The notes under the pieces were generated by a model. It was not told the origin of the DNA. It did not search any database and was given only the letters and a program-made list of their open reading frames with translations. Shown one piece after another: positions 54,401-61,527 of a DNA stretch of 64,000 bases. This DNA is from Cohnella fermenti (GTDB lineage Bacteria; Bacillota; Bacilli; Paenibacillales; Paenibacillaceae), in assembly GCF_004801405.1 (NCBI RefSeq), contig NZ_SSOB01000019.1, forward strand, positions 62,001 to 126,000, in the 5' to 3' direction. The position numbers and the translations under genes are program-made. Positions within the stretch are counted from its first letter, which is position 1; each line of letters begins with the position of its first letter.

Positions 54401-57400
54401 CTCAGCCAGGTAACTGCTCAGAATCGTCACCTTGTACGTTTCCGTATAGTCTTCATCTGCGACGTCTCCCGCGTTAACAACCACAGTGTAGTCGGTATCC
54501 TTCACAAGCTCATCGCCATCGTTGCTGATGCTAGTCAACGTGGTGCCTCTCAGCGTCATTGTCGTCTCGACATCCGCCTGTTCGGATGGCTTCTTGTCGA
54601 AGCTGCCTGTAACCGGGCTGATTGATGGAGTTGTGTCACTTATCGTCAGAATCAGCGACTGAACATCTCCCTTGCTGAACGTAAACTTCAAGGTAGCCGT
54701 GCCCAGATCAAGATCGTCCAAGTAGCTCTTCAAGATCGTTACCGTGTTGCCTGACTTCGTGTAGTCGGTACCAAGCTCAAGCTCCGCCATTCCATTGCTG
54801 ATACTCTCCAGCGTATTGCCGTTCAGCGTCAGTTCCGTCACGACATCCGCCTGCTTGATAGTGTTATTGTCGAAGCTGGCTATATCCGGACTAATCTCGC
54901 TGTTCTCCTCTGTTGAGTCGACAATCGTAATCTTCAGCTTCTGATCCGCTCCGCCGCTGAATGTGAATGTCAATTCCGTGACGCCCTCTGACTGAGCAGC
55001 CAAGTAACTCTTCAAGATTGTTACCGAGTTGCCCCCGACCGTGTAGTCTTCATCCTTCACAAGCGGAGTGCCACCGTTGATGATGCTCTCCAACGTGTTG
55101 CCGTTCAGCGTCATCTCTGTCATGACATCCGCCTGCGCAGAAGGATTCAGATCGAAGGTGGCTGTAGCCGGACTGAGAGAACTGTCCAGCGCATCATTGC
55201 TCAGCACGAAGGCACTGGATACGACACTCGCTACGGTACCAGAATGGTCGATGCAATAGTCGTCACCTACCTTACACAGCTTATTGCCAACCCTGTCCTG
55301 TCCTCGAACTTGCAGGTACCACGTCCCATCTACGCCTGCTTGGGTCAATGTACTGTCATTATTCAACGGCAACCAGCCGTCTGTTGGCGTGGCTGTATCT
55401 TGCGTCCATACATACTCCAGTGTGGATTCATCGAGTCCGCTGCCGTCACCATCACTAACCGTTACTGCCACGGATGCTGATCTGGCTGCAGTTGCACTCC
55501 CATTAGGGCTGAAGGTCACCGTTGGCGAGAGCTTGTCAATATTGATTGCATATGGAACACTCATTGTGTTAACGCCATCTGTCACGGTGAAGTTACCTGA
55601 ATTCATACCGTTATTGATGAAGTTGATTAGTGTAGTTCCTGGATTGTATGTCTCATTAGTTACCACTTCAATATCGCCTATTTTTTGGGAATATGTATAG
55701 GTGATGGTGTTGCCTGTCGTTGTTTCTGCCGTTGCTTCTGCTCTAACACCAGCGTTCACCCAATCCCCGCTCGTATAAGGGGCTGCTGCTGAGTTATTTG
55801 TCAATGTTAACGTCATTTTTAATGTATTCTTGGCAATTTTTACAGTGCGGTTAACGATCGCCGTATTGCCTGCATCATCGCTGGCCTGAAGTCCAATCGT
55901 GTAAATCCCATCGCTGTTCAACGGGATCGAAGCGTTGTAATCCAGCCACGTCTTACCGCCATCAAGCGTATACTTTAAGGTTACGCTGGTACTGTGTGCA
56001 TCCGGCGCTGCGGCGGTAATAGTTACATCCTGATTGGTCCAGGTATCATTCGAATAAGTACTGTCGTCTGCGTTCTTCATCGTCACGGTTAGCTCCGGAG
56101 CCGTAGCATCAATCAAGAATGACGCTGAAGTCGCATTCGTCTCATTCCCTGCATAATCCTTGGCTCGAATATGCAAGTACCAATTCCCATCCACACCGGT
56201 GTACGTAAATTGTTTGCTATTGGTAGATGCGACTAGAGAGAAGGCGGCCCATCCACTGGCAGGAGTAGAACTCGATTGTGACCAAGCATATTCCAGTGTA
56301 TCGACACCGCTCGTTGCATCCGTGACCTGAACGGAGGTCGAGATTGTCTTTACTGCCGTCGTGCTCCCATTGGGAGAGAGGGTGACCGTAGGCGCAACGC
56401 GATCCCGCAATATCGTTAACGTATAGGTCTTGGCAGCCTGGGGCTTCATATAAGGCGCCACTTTAACCTTGATTGCGGCTCCGGCAGTCGGGACAGACAC
56501 ATTGACCGCAGAACCGCTTGTTTGCAGTCGATCATTGATATACAGCGCGGAATAAGCGGTGTCCGCCAGAACGGCGTTGACATTAACGCTTGTTGTCCCC
56601 GGATCGATATTATACTGATACGCGGTAGTGGATGAGGAGAACGCAGGGGAGGGAGCAGCCACTGTCCCCGCCCCGGTAACCGTCAGGCCGCTCAAGACAT
56701 TCTCTCCGGGCACAAGACTATTCCCCGACAGATCCGAGCCCCAACCGACAACGGTGCCATCGCTCTTCAAGGCGAGAGCGTGATTGACACCCGCAGCAAT
56801 CGCAACAACATCCGTTAGGCCCGCAGGAGGAGTCGCCGCTCCATAAGCCGAATATCCCCATCCGACAACCGTGCCGTCATTCTTCAATGCCAAGGCATAT
56901 GTACTGTTGGCCGATATCGCTTTAACATTCGTCAGGCCCGATACATCGAGGATGTCGTTGTCGTTATACTCCTTCCCCCAAGCGACAACCGTGCCATCGC
57001 TCTTCAACGCCAAGGCATAATAGAACCCGGCATCAATATCAACCACATTCGTCAAATCAGCGGGAATGCTCGTCGCACCGGCCCCGTTCGATCCCCAATC
57101 GACGATCTTGCCGAGAGACGTCAAGGCCATCGAATAATATGTTCCTGCGGCCACCTTGGTAACACCGCCGGTCGCCACTGCGGATGGCACAGTCACTTGT
57201 CCATTTCCATTGAGTCCCCAACCGTATACCTTACCGGTATTAATGCCTGTGAGTGCGCTCGATACGACCAAGGTATGCCTGCCTGCCGATGCCATGGAGA
57301 TGACATTGGTGAGGCCGGAAGGAATCGTCGCCTCGCCGACTTCGTTGCTTCCCCAGGCAACAATCGTGCCGTTCGACTTGCGAGCCAGGAAGGTCGTGTC

Positions 57401-57673
57401 TTTGGCGTAGATGTCGACCACGCCGGTCAGCCCCTCGGGAGGCTTGGCCCAGTCGTTGATATTCTTCCCCCACGCGAGGATGGTGCCATCCGACTTCAAA
57501 GCGATGGAATTGTTCTGACCCGCTGCGATCTTGGTCACGGTGACCGTCGTCGACCCTGTGGTCAGCTCAATGGTGCTCGCACTCGCCGTCTCCATGGCCG
57601 GGACCCATCCCAGCACGATGGCCACGGACAAGAGCGCCGCCACAACTCTCCGAATTCGCTTGTGTTGATTCAT
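51428..57673 (-). CDS. Giant (2081-residue) SLH surface protein with RCC1-like propeller, X2 and repeat modules
   Basis: Signal peptide about 1-32. Residues about 45-330 are seven RCC1-type repeats (KVAAGTYYSMALTSLGKIVDWGSNG; AIAAGVNHALALKSDGTVVGWGSD), predicting a propeller. A cadherin-like beta-sandwich (SGLTVTGAGTVAAPSPAFSSSTTAYQYNI) and several Ig-like domains follow. Then come four CBM_X2-type modules (ISPVTGSFDKKPSEQADVETTMTLRG...) at about 850-1180 and three near-identical repeats of about 150 residues (ATGVNPTTIGG ... KSEEQTIT). A Flg_new-like repeat (VTVNDGGDGASGSGDYASGDTVSIQ) and three C-terminal SLH domains (HWAKDDIAFVVSLGLIAGTSGTTFSPNTAITRGDF...) complete it. It is cell-wall anchored; its ligand is unknown. 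ATG follows TTGGAGGAAT. Confidence 0.88.
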   Translation of the reverse strand: MNQHKRIRRVVAALLSVAIVLGWVPAMETASASTIELTTGSTTVTVTKIAAGQNNSIALKSDGTILAWGKNINDWAKPPEGLTGVVDIYAKDTTFLARKSNGTIVAWGSNEVGEATIPSGLTNVISMASAGRHTLVVSSALTGINTGKVYGWGLNGNGQVTVPSAVATGGVTKVAAGTYYSMALTSLGKIVDWGSNGAGATSIPADLTNVVDIDAGFYYALALKSDGTVVAWGKEYNDNDILDVSGLTNVKAISANSTYALALKNDGTVVGWGYSAYGAATPPAGLTDVVAIAAGVNHALALKSDGTVVGWGSDLSGNSLVPGENVLSGLTVTGAGTVAAPSPAFSSSTTAYQYNIDPGTTSVNVNAVLADTAYSALYINDRLQTSGSAVNVSVPTAGAAIKVKVAPYMKPQAAKTYTLTILRDRVAPTVTLSPNGSTTAVKTISTSVQVTDATSGVDTLEYAWSQSSSTPASGWAAFSLVASTNSKQFTYTGVDGNWYLHIRAKDYAGNETNATSASFLIDATAPELTVTMKNADDSTYSNDTWTNQDVTITAAAPDAHSTSVTLKYTLDGGKTWLDYNASIPLNSDGIYTIGLQASDDAGNTAIVNRTVKIAKNTLKMTLTLTNNSAAAPYTSGDWVNAGVRAEATAETTTGNTITYTYSQKIGDIEVVTNETYNPGTTLINFINNGMNSGNFTVTDGVNTMSVPYAINIDKLSPTVTFSPNGSATAARSASVAVTVSDGDGSGLDESTLEYVWTQDTATPTDGWLPLNNDSTLTQAGVDGTWYLQVRGQDRVGNKLCKVGDDYCIDHSGTVASVVSSAFVLSNDALDSSLSPATATFDLNPSAQADVMTEMTLNGNTLESIINGGTPLVKDEDYTVGGNSVTILKSYLAAQSEGVTELTFTFSGGADQKLKITIVDSTEENSEISPDIASFDNNTIKQADVVTELTLNGNTLESISNGMAELELGTDYTKSGNTVTILKSYLDDLDLGTATLKFTFSKGDVQSLILTISDTTPSISPVTGSFDKKPSEQADVETTMTLRGTTLTSISNDGDELVKDTDYTVVVNAGDVADEDYTETYKVTILSSYLAEQSTGTTSLTFMFGTGNELTLNIDISDSRTKLSTPAIEIDYETEMLKGFATGASDSYTIDGDSVTPDGSGQLALVEADLGQTLNIVKAGDGTTTVDSDAQELPVPVRPATPTAAGVNPTTIGGVGKITGVTDDMEYKSSTGTWTDVAGTEITSLAAGTYQVRIKATATSFKSEEQTITITAYTAGMEATPVIEIDYATEELTGFEDGGSYTIDGVPVTPVGGKLDVASYLGRTLAIVKKGNETTTTDSAAQDLVVPARPATPTATGVNPTTIGGTGSIAGVTEDMEYKSSTGTWTDVTGTEIDSLAAGAYQVRVQATATSFKSEEQTITITAYTAGMEATPAIEIDFANEELTGFEDGGGSYTIDGSPVSPVGGKLDVASYLGRTLAIVKKGNETTTTDSATQDLVVPARPATPTATGVNPTTIGGVGKITGVTDDMEYKSSIGTWTDVTGTEIDSLAAGAYQVRVKATATSFKSEEQTITLTDPAPVTNYTVTVNDGGDGASGSGDYASGDTVSIQAGTRSGYSFQGWTSTDGVTFLDASSVTTAFAMIAQNVTVTANWQMNSGSSGGGGGGSSPVTPATPTITLDKQPSQPTIASVNLIATVDKDGIASATITESQVKAMIEAAQNEARNKGNTADGIGIAFHVLFGAEAVGFSVKVEDGVLALLEQEGVKLFAASTVLVNFSFDQAAILAMVGQAIGDVAIAAHPVTELSDAAKALIGSRPVYDLTVSYEKNGKSEYVTDFGKGTVALGIAYKAASAEKTDNLFAVYVNKAGKPQQLTDSRYDNDEVTFSRNSLSTYGVGYRAPAPIFSDTTMHWAKDDIAFVVSLGLIAGTSGTTFSPNTAITRGDFLMALGKLSGADVSGYTQSSFSDVSGTSAAMPYIEWAVQNNIVQGVGNNLFSPDSSITREQMAVMMARFAQATGHALPVNKQAVTFADGARISAWAREAVKAIQQSGIVQGKDNNRYDPAGNATRAEASTILRRFVEFVID
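52940..54290 (-). repeat. Three near-identical internal coding repeats of about 450 bp
   Basis: Within the SLH gene the stretch coding KSEEQTIT...ATGVNPTTIGG recurs with starts of the plus-strand motif GTCTGCTCCTCGCTCTTGAA near 52967, 53427 and 53876. The spacing is about 450-460 bp. The copies differ at only scattered bases, which suggests recent duplication or gene conversion. Confidence 0.8.
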
Positions 57674-57738
57674 AGATATTCCTCCAACTTTCCAAGTCTC
57701 TGTATATGAACTGCCGCACTGCCTCTTCCCTATTAAAA

Positions 57739-57785
57739 ATTATACTTAGCAGCACCCGCGGAAAACTCTTAAAGAATTCTTAAAA
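57739..57785 (-). promoter_or_regulatory. Candidate promoter of the SLH surface protein gene
   Basis: On the minus strand a -10 TATAAT (57739-57744) has no good -35. Upstream, TTTAAGAATTC and TTTAAGAGTTT form an 11-bp direct repeat (57766-57785 region), the spacing used by OmpR/PhoP-type activators. Weak prediction. Confidence 0.35.
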
Positions 57786-57884
57786 GATTCAAGAAGGACC
57801 ATCAGGGATAACCCCCTAACAGTCCTTGCGATGGGTCCGCTCGTCTCCGGCTTGGTCCGATGGCGGTTGCGGTGTTATATGGTC

Positions 57885-58072
57885 CACGGTTTTATGCGTT
57901 TTTTCACATTCGTCGGCTCGGATTGGGGAGGAATCGAGGCGTTTTATATGTTTTTTAGCATACATACGGCAACCCGGGCCGGAACTTTCTCTATGTATGC
58001 TATTTTTCGCATAGAATCGTCCAAACTCCCCGTTACCGAGCTGCGCCAATGTGATTTTGCACAGAAAATCCT
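57885..58072 (+). repeat. Four-hairpin dispersed intergenic element, copy E
   Basis: Module starts at 57895, 57947, 57998 and 58050 (spacing 52, 51, 52). Flanks CACATTCGTCGG, AGCATACAT and CATAGAATCGTCC match the other copies. It lies directly after the end of the candidate eCIS effector gene. Confidence 0.8.
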
Positions 58073-58110
58073 TCAGCCGTCGACGCGACCAGCCCCTCCC
58101 CACGCCCCCT

Positions 58111-60033
58111 CTATCTCTTCGCCTTGTTCCTGGCAGCCGTTATCGGCTTATCGAACATAGCGGCGTAGCCCTTGTCGTTGCTCCGCGCATTAACGTCCAC
58201 CTTGCCCCATTCGTCCCTGTCCAGAAGCATCGTGGTCTCTTGCCGCAGATGGGCTTGCAGCTTCTGCAGCCGTTCGAGCAAAGCGGCGATCTCCGTGTCC
58301 GAGAGCAAGCCTTCCATAATGACGGCCAAATCTGCCGGCTTCAGAGCGAGGATACGCTCGGCAAGCTCCTTGTCGACATAGCGGCTGAGGCCGTGATAAT
58401 TGTTGTGCCTGGCCACGAGGTTCGTCTCCGTGCCGAAAGCCATGTCGTTGTCGATGCCCGTGAGGCCGACCGTCCTGCCCTCCCGGTCTCTATCGATGTA
58501 GAAGTTACCGGTATGCCTGTCCACCTGCATCGCCAGCGCGTCGATGAGGTTCAGCCGGGACAAGGCGCGCTGGAAGGCCGGTTCATTCATGTCGAAGCTC
58601 TCTTCCCTGCCTTGCTCAATGTCTTCGCCCAGCTTCGATACGACCGAGAACGCTTCCTTCCCCTTCGCCTTCTCCATGAAGGTGCCTCTCACGATGCCCG
58701 ATCCGTTATTGTAGAGCGCGAATTCCGCCTTGGCGATCACGCCGGCCCCGAGCAGTTGATCGAGACGCGACATCGCCACATTGCGGTTGGCCAGTTTGGC
58801 GTCGTTGCGGTCAATGCCGCCATGACTGGCGACGCCCGTCTCCAGGAACGCGACTTCCTTCTCCGCCTCCGTGGCGTTCGGAGGAAGCTCCTCTTCTGCC
58901 AGAATTCGGTCCTTCGTGGCCTTGAATACCCCTTCCTTGCCCGGCCCAACCTCGAAAAACTCGACGCTGTTGATGCCGCCCTTGCCGGTCGCTCCCGTGC
59001 TCATCGCGGACGACAGCTTGACGATGCCGGCGCTCGTAAGCAGCTTCCAGGGCGGGCGCCTCTTGTTCGGATCGGCCTTGTACTCGGCAGCCGAAGAGCG
59101 GACGGCCGTCTTCTCGAACGGGAGAATCTCCCTGATCTTGCGGATGTAGACGACTTTCTTGTCCTTGCTGTCGTTCCTGTTGTGCCGGATATATTCGTCG
59201 CTCACTTGCTCGACCTGCTCGTACAGGGCCATAACCTGATTAAGCTGAAAATCGATCTCACCAGGGCTCGCGGCCACGACGTGGTTGTCCACGAAACGGT
59301 CGAAGGTGTCGAGCTTGTCCAGATAGCTGCGGTAGTGCGTACTGTTCTGTTTGATCGTCTTGCCGAAGAGCTTCATGTGCTCCTTCGGCTGACCGAGCGT
59401 CGCCTTCACTTGCTCGGCGCTCGGCATACGTTGCATGACACCAGAATCGCGGCTGCCGGACGTTGCCCCGGACGAGCCTGCTTCCGCCAAACGCTGAATC
59501 GCTTCTCCTCCCAGGTCCGGTGCGCTCGCGGCTTGGGAACCCAGCCTGTCCGCCTCCTGCTCAAGCGCCGGACTGTCGTTGAGCAGCGCGCCCGAAGCAA
59601 GCTGCCCCGTAGGGGCAACGCGGCCGGCCTTCTGCTGAACGACATGGGCCAGCTCATGGCCGAGCAGTCGCTGCCCGCCGGGCTGATTCGGGTTGTACTT
59701 GCCGGGAGCGAAGTGGATATCGGTCCCCTGCGTGTAGGCGAGCGCCCCCGCTTCGCTTGCCTTGGAGGAATTGGCGTGAATGCGCACATCCGAGAAGTCG
59801 GAGCCGAGCGCCCCTTCCATCTTGGCTTGCACGTTAACGGGCATCTTGTTATCCGCTTGCCTGAACATCTGCAGCACGGCCCGGTTGCCCGCCGAGCCCT
59901 GCAGGGAGGCAAGCTTCTCCGTGTCCGTCGCGCGAGCGCGCTGCAGGACCGGACGGCCGGGCAACGGCCTGCTTATATTCGATTGCTTCTGCGATGCAGC
60001 CTGTTTGCCCACGGAAGGATGGTAACCTCTCAT
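58111..60033 (-). CDS. DUF4157 protein with C-terminal kinase-like region, candidate eCIS effector
   Basis: A 640-residue protein. Residues about 64-140 are DUF4157, with [23 protein letters not shown] and the HExxH site HELAHVVQQ (126-134); this domain is a hallmark of proteins carried by extracellular contractile injection systems. The C-terminal half (about 330-560) has features of a kinase fold of the PI3/4-kinase or HipA-like kind: a Gly/Lys loop [13 protein letters not shown], then [13 protein letters not shown] (505-516) and GIDNDMAFG (526-534), which resemble the catalytic DRxxxN and metal-binding IDxxxxF motifs. No signal peptide, as expected for cargo. ATG follows AAGGAAG; last gene of the eCIS operon seen here. 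Confidence 0.75.
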   Translation of the reverse strand: MRGYHPSVGKQAASQKQSNISRPLPGRPVLQRARATDTEKLASLQGSAGNRAVLQMFRQADNKMPVNVQAKMEGALGSDFSDVRIHANSSKASEAGALAYTQGTDIHFAPGKYNPNQPGGQRLLGHELAHVVQQKAGRVAPTGQLASGALLNDSPALEQEADRLGSQAASAPDLGGEAIQRLAEAGSSGATSGSRDSGVMQRMPSAEQVKATLGQPKEHMKLFGKTIKQNSTHYRSYLDKLDTFDRFVDNHVVAASPGEIDFQLNQVMALYEQVEQVSDEYIRHNRNDSKDKKVVYIRKIREILPFEKTAVRSSAAEYKADPNKRRPPWKLLTSAGIVKLSSAMSTGATGKGGINSVEFFEVGPGKEGVFKATKDRILAEEELPPNATEAEKEVAFLETGVASHGGIDRNDAKLANRNVAMSRLDQLLGAGVIAKAEFALYNNGSGIVRGTFMEKAKGKEAFSVVSKLGEDIEQGREESFDMNEPAFQRALSRLNLIDALAMQVDRHTGNFYIDRDREGRTVGLTGIDNDMAFGTETNLVARHNNYHGLSRYVDKELAERILALKPADLAVIMEGLLSDTEIAALLERLQKLQAHLRQETTMLLDRDEWGKVDVNARSNDKGYAAMFDKPITAARNKAKR

Positions 60034-60075
60034 GCGACCACTTCCTTTTCCACCGAATTTGCCACCGACAATGGG

Positions 60076-60927
60076 TTAAGAATGGCGGAGCACGTAATCG
60101 GGCATAACCGTCGTCTTCCCCTCTGCGAGCGGCCACCGGTCTTCGATCTCCTTGCCTCCGCGGCGCAGCACGATCCGCACGCTGCCCCCGGCCGACAAGC
60201 GGCCGCGGAACGGCAGCACGATCCAGCCGTCCCCGTCGCTGACCGTCGCAGCCGCAGGCAGCAGCAAGTGATTCCGGCTCCAACGATGGAGCGCGGGTCG
60301 GTCCAAGCGCAGTTCCAGGCCGTCCCCTTCGTTGGTTGACAATTGAGTTGGCGACAATCGGACCGGCGACACCCGGAACCACTCCGCCGGGGCTCCATCC
60401 TTGCCGCGCACCGCCAAGGCGTCGCCGCTCAGCAGCTTCGTCGCCCCCGGCACACAGCGCAGCGTCTTGCTTCCCGGCAGCACTTCTTCATCGAGAATCC
60501 GGCCTCTGGCCGCTTGATCGTCGTCAACGTAGGCGAACACCTCGACACCCGCAGCCGGCTTGCCGTTCTCGTCGACCAGGATGCGCACAATACCGGCAGC
60601 CGCCGCGAAGGGAACATACGCCCTGCCCGGCAGCAGGAACAGTTCGACGACCGGATCGCCCGGCGCCAAGGCCGACAGATCCACCTGCTGCGAACAGGGC
60701 AGGTAAATCCCGGATTCCACCGTAATGTCGCATAACCGATGAGGAAGATCCAGGAAGGCCCAGCTTCTGTCGGAGGTGCGAAGCGGAGCGGCGGGGACGC
60801 CCTTAAGCCGTACGCGGACGGTTGACGGGACGGCCGGGCGGCCGGTCCATATGTCCGTCGTGCGCACAACAAGAGAACAGCGTGTCACCGACGTGGATTG
60901 CGCTCCGAACGATTGCGTTCCCATCAT
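60076..60927 (-). CDS. eCIS-locus protein of unknown function with beta-sandwich (carboxypeptidase-regulatory-like) segments
   Basis: A 283-residue protein with no signal peptide. The N-terminal third (SLVVRTTDIWTGRPAVPSTVRVRLKGVPAAPLRTSDRSWAFLDLP) and a central segment (GIVRILVDENGKPAAGVEVFAYVDDDQAARGRILDEEVLP) look like carboxypeptidase-regulatory or Ig-like beta domains. A C-terminal beta segment (GWIVLPFRGRLSAGGSVRIVLRRGGKEIED) follows. No catalytic motif is seen. It sits between the effector candidate and the DUF4255 gene with only three bases to the latter, so it is likely a structural or fibre-associated part of the particle. Confidence 0.6.
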   Translation of the reverse strand: MMGTQSFGAQSTSVTRCSLVVRTTDIWTGRPAVPSTVRVRLKGVPAAPLRTSDRSWAFLDLPHRLCDITVESGIYLPCSQQVDLSALAPGDPVVELFLLPGRAYVPFAAAAGIVRILVDENGKPAAGVEVFAYVDDDQAARGRILDEEVLPGSKTLRCVPGATKLLSGDALAVRGKDGAPAEWFRVSPVRLSPTQLSTNEGDGLELRLDRPALHRWSRNHLLLPAAATVSDGDGWIVLPFRGRLSAGGSVRIVLRRGGKEIEDRWPLAEGKTTVMPDYVLRHS

Positions 60928-60930
60928 GAA

Positions 60931-61512
60931 TTACCCCTCCCGTCCCTTCTCGCGCAGCGTAATCTTCCTCTCCACGACGCGGGAAGTCGACTTGACGCGG
61001 TTGGAGTCCAGATAGACGGGACCCAGCTTGTAAACCAGCGAGAACTTGTACGGATGATCGCCGAACTGCCACAGCCGGGTCAACTCTTCCGTTCCATAGG
61101 GAACGGGCGCAATTCGCAGGCCGGCTTCGGAGTCGGAGAGCGTCCCTTCGAGCATCGGGCCGCGGAGAATGCTGTTGTCATGCAGGATTTGCGCCACCTT
61201 GCCCAGCAAGCGATATTCATCCAGCGACCTCGTCAGAATATCGGCGTTCGAGTATGCCGTAATCAGGCATTCCAGATCGACCGCGCGCGGCGGATAACGG
61301 AGCACATTGCCTTCGGGCTGCATCCCCGAGCGGCTCGCTTCGTTGTTCTCCCGCAGGGAGCATATGAACACCGTGATCACCAAATCCCCTTTGTCCGCAG
61401 GGCTTGCCATGCCGATCAGTTCCGGACGGAACACAGGATCGGGCACCATCTCCTCGCGCAGCAGCTTAAGCAGACTTGCTCCGGCATCCGCGATTACCAT
61501 GTGGCTCCCCAT
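60931..61512 (-). CDS. DUF4255 (Pvc16/Afp16 N-terminal) tail protein of an eCIS
   Basis: A 193-residue protein matching the DUF4255/Pvc16_N family: MVIADAGASLLKLLREEMVP at the N-terminus, then GDLVITVFICSLRENNEASR, PPRAVDLECLITAYSNADILTRSLDEYRLLGKVAQILHDNSIL and a C-terminal LTRLWQFGDHPYKFSLVYKLGPVYLDS. In Afp and PVC particles this protein caps or terminates the tube and sheath. ATG 61512 has better spacing from GGGGGAG than ATG 61518. It ends three bases before the next gene and starts 15 bp after the ATPase gene. Confidence 0.85.
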   Translation of the reverse strand: MGSHMVIADAGASLLKLLREEMVPDPVFRPELIGMASPADKGDLVITVFICSLRENNEASRSGMQPEGNVLRYPPRAVDLECLITAYSNADILTRSLDEYRLLGKVAQILHDNSILRGPMLEGTLSDSEAGLRIAPVPYGTEELTRLWQFGDHPYKFSLVYKLGPVYLDSNRVKSTSRVVERKITLREKGREG

Positions 61513-61527
61513 GCTCATTCTCCCCCA

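Noticed and set aside
58051-60339. 762-residue plus-strand frame opposite the DUF4157 gene
   Set aside because: Antisense shadow; the minus strand codes a protein with an HExxH DUF4157 domain and a proper ribosome binding site.
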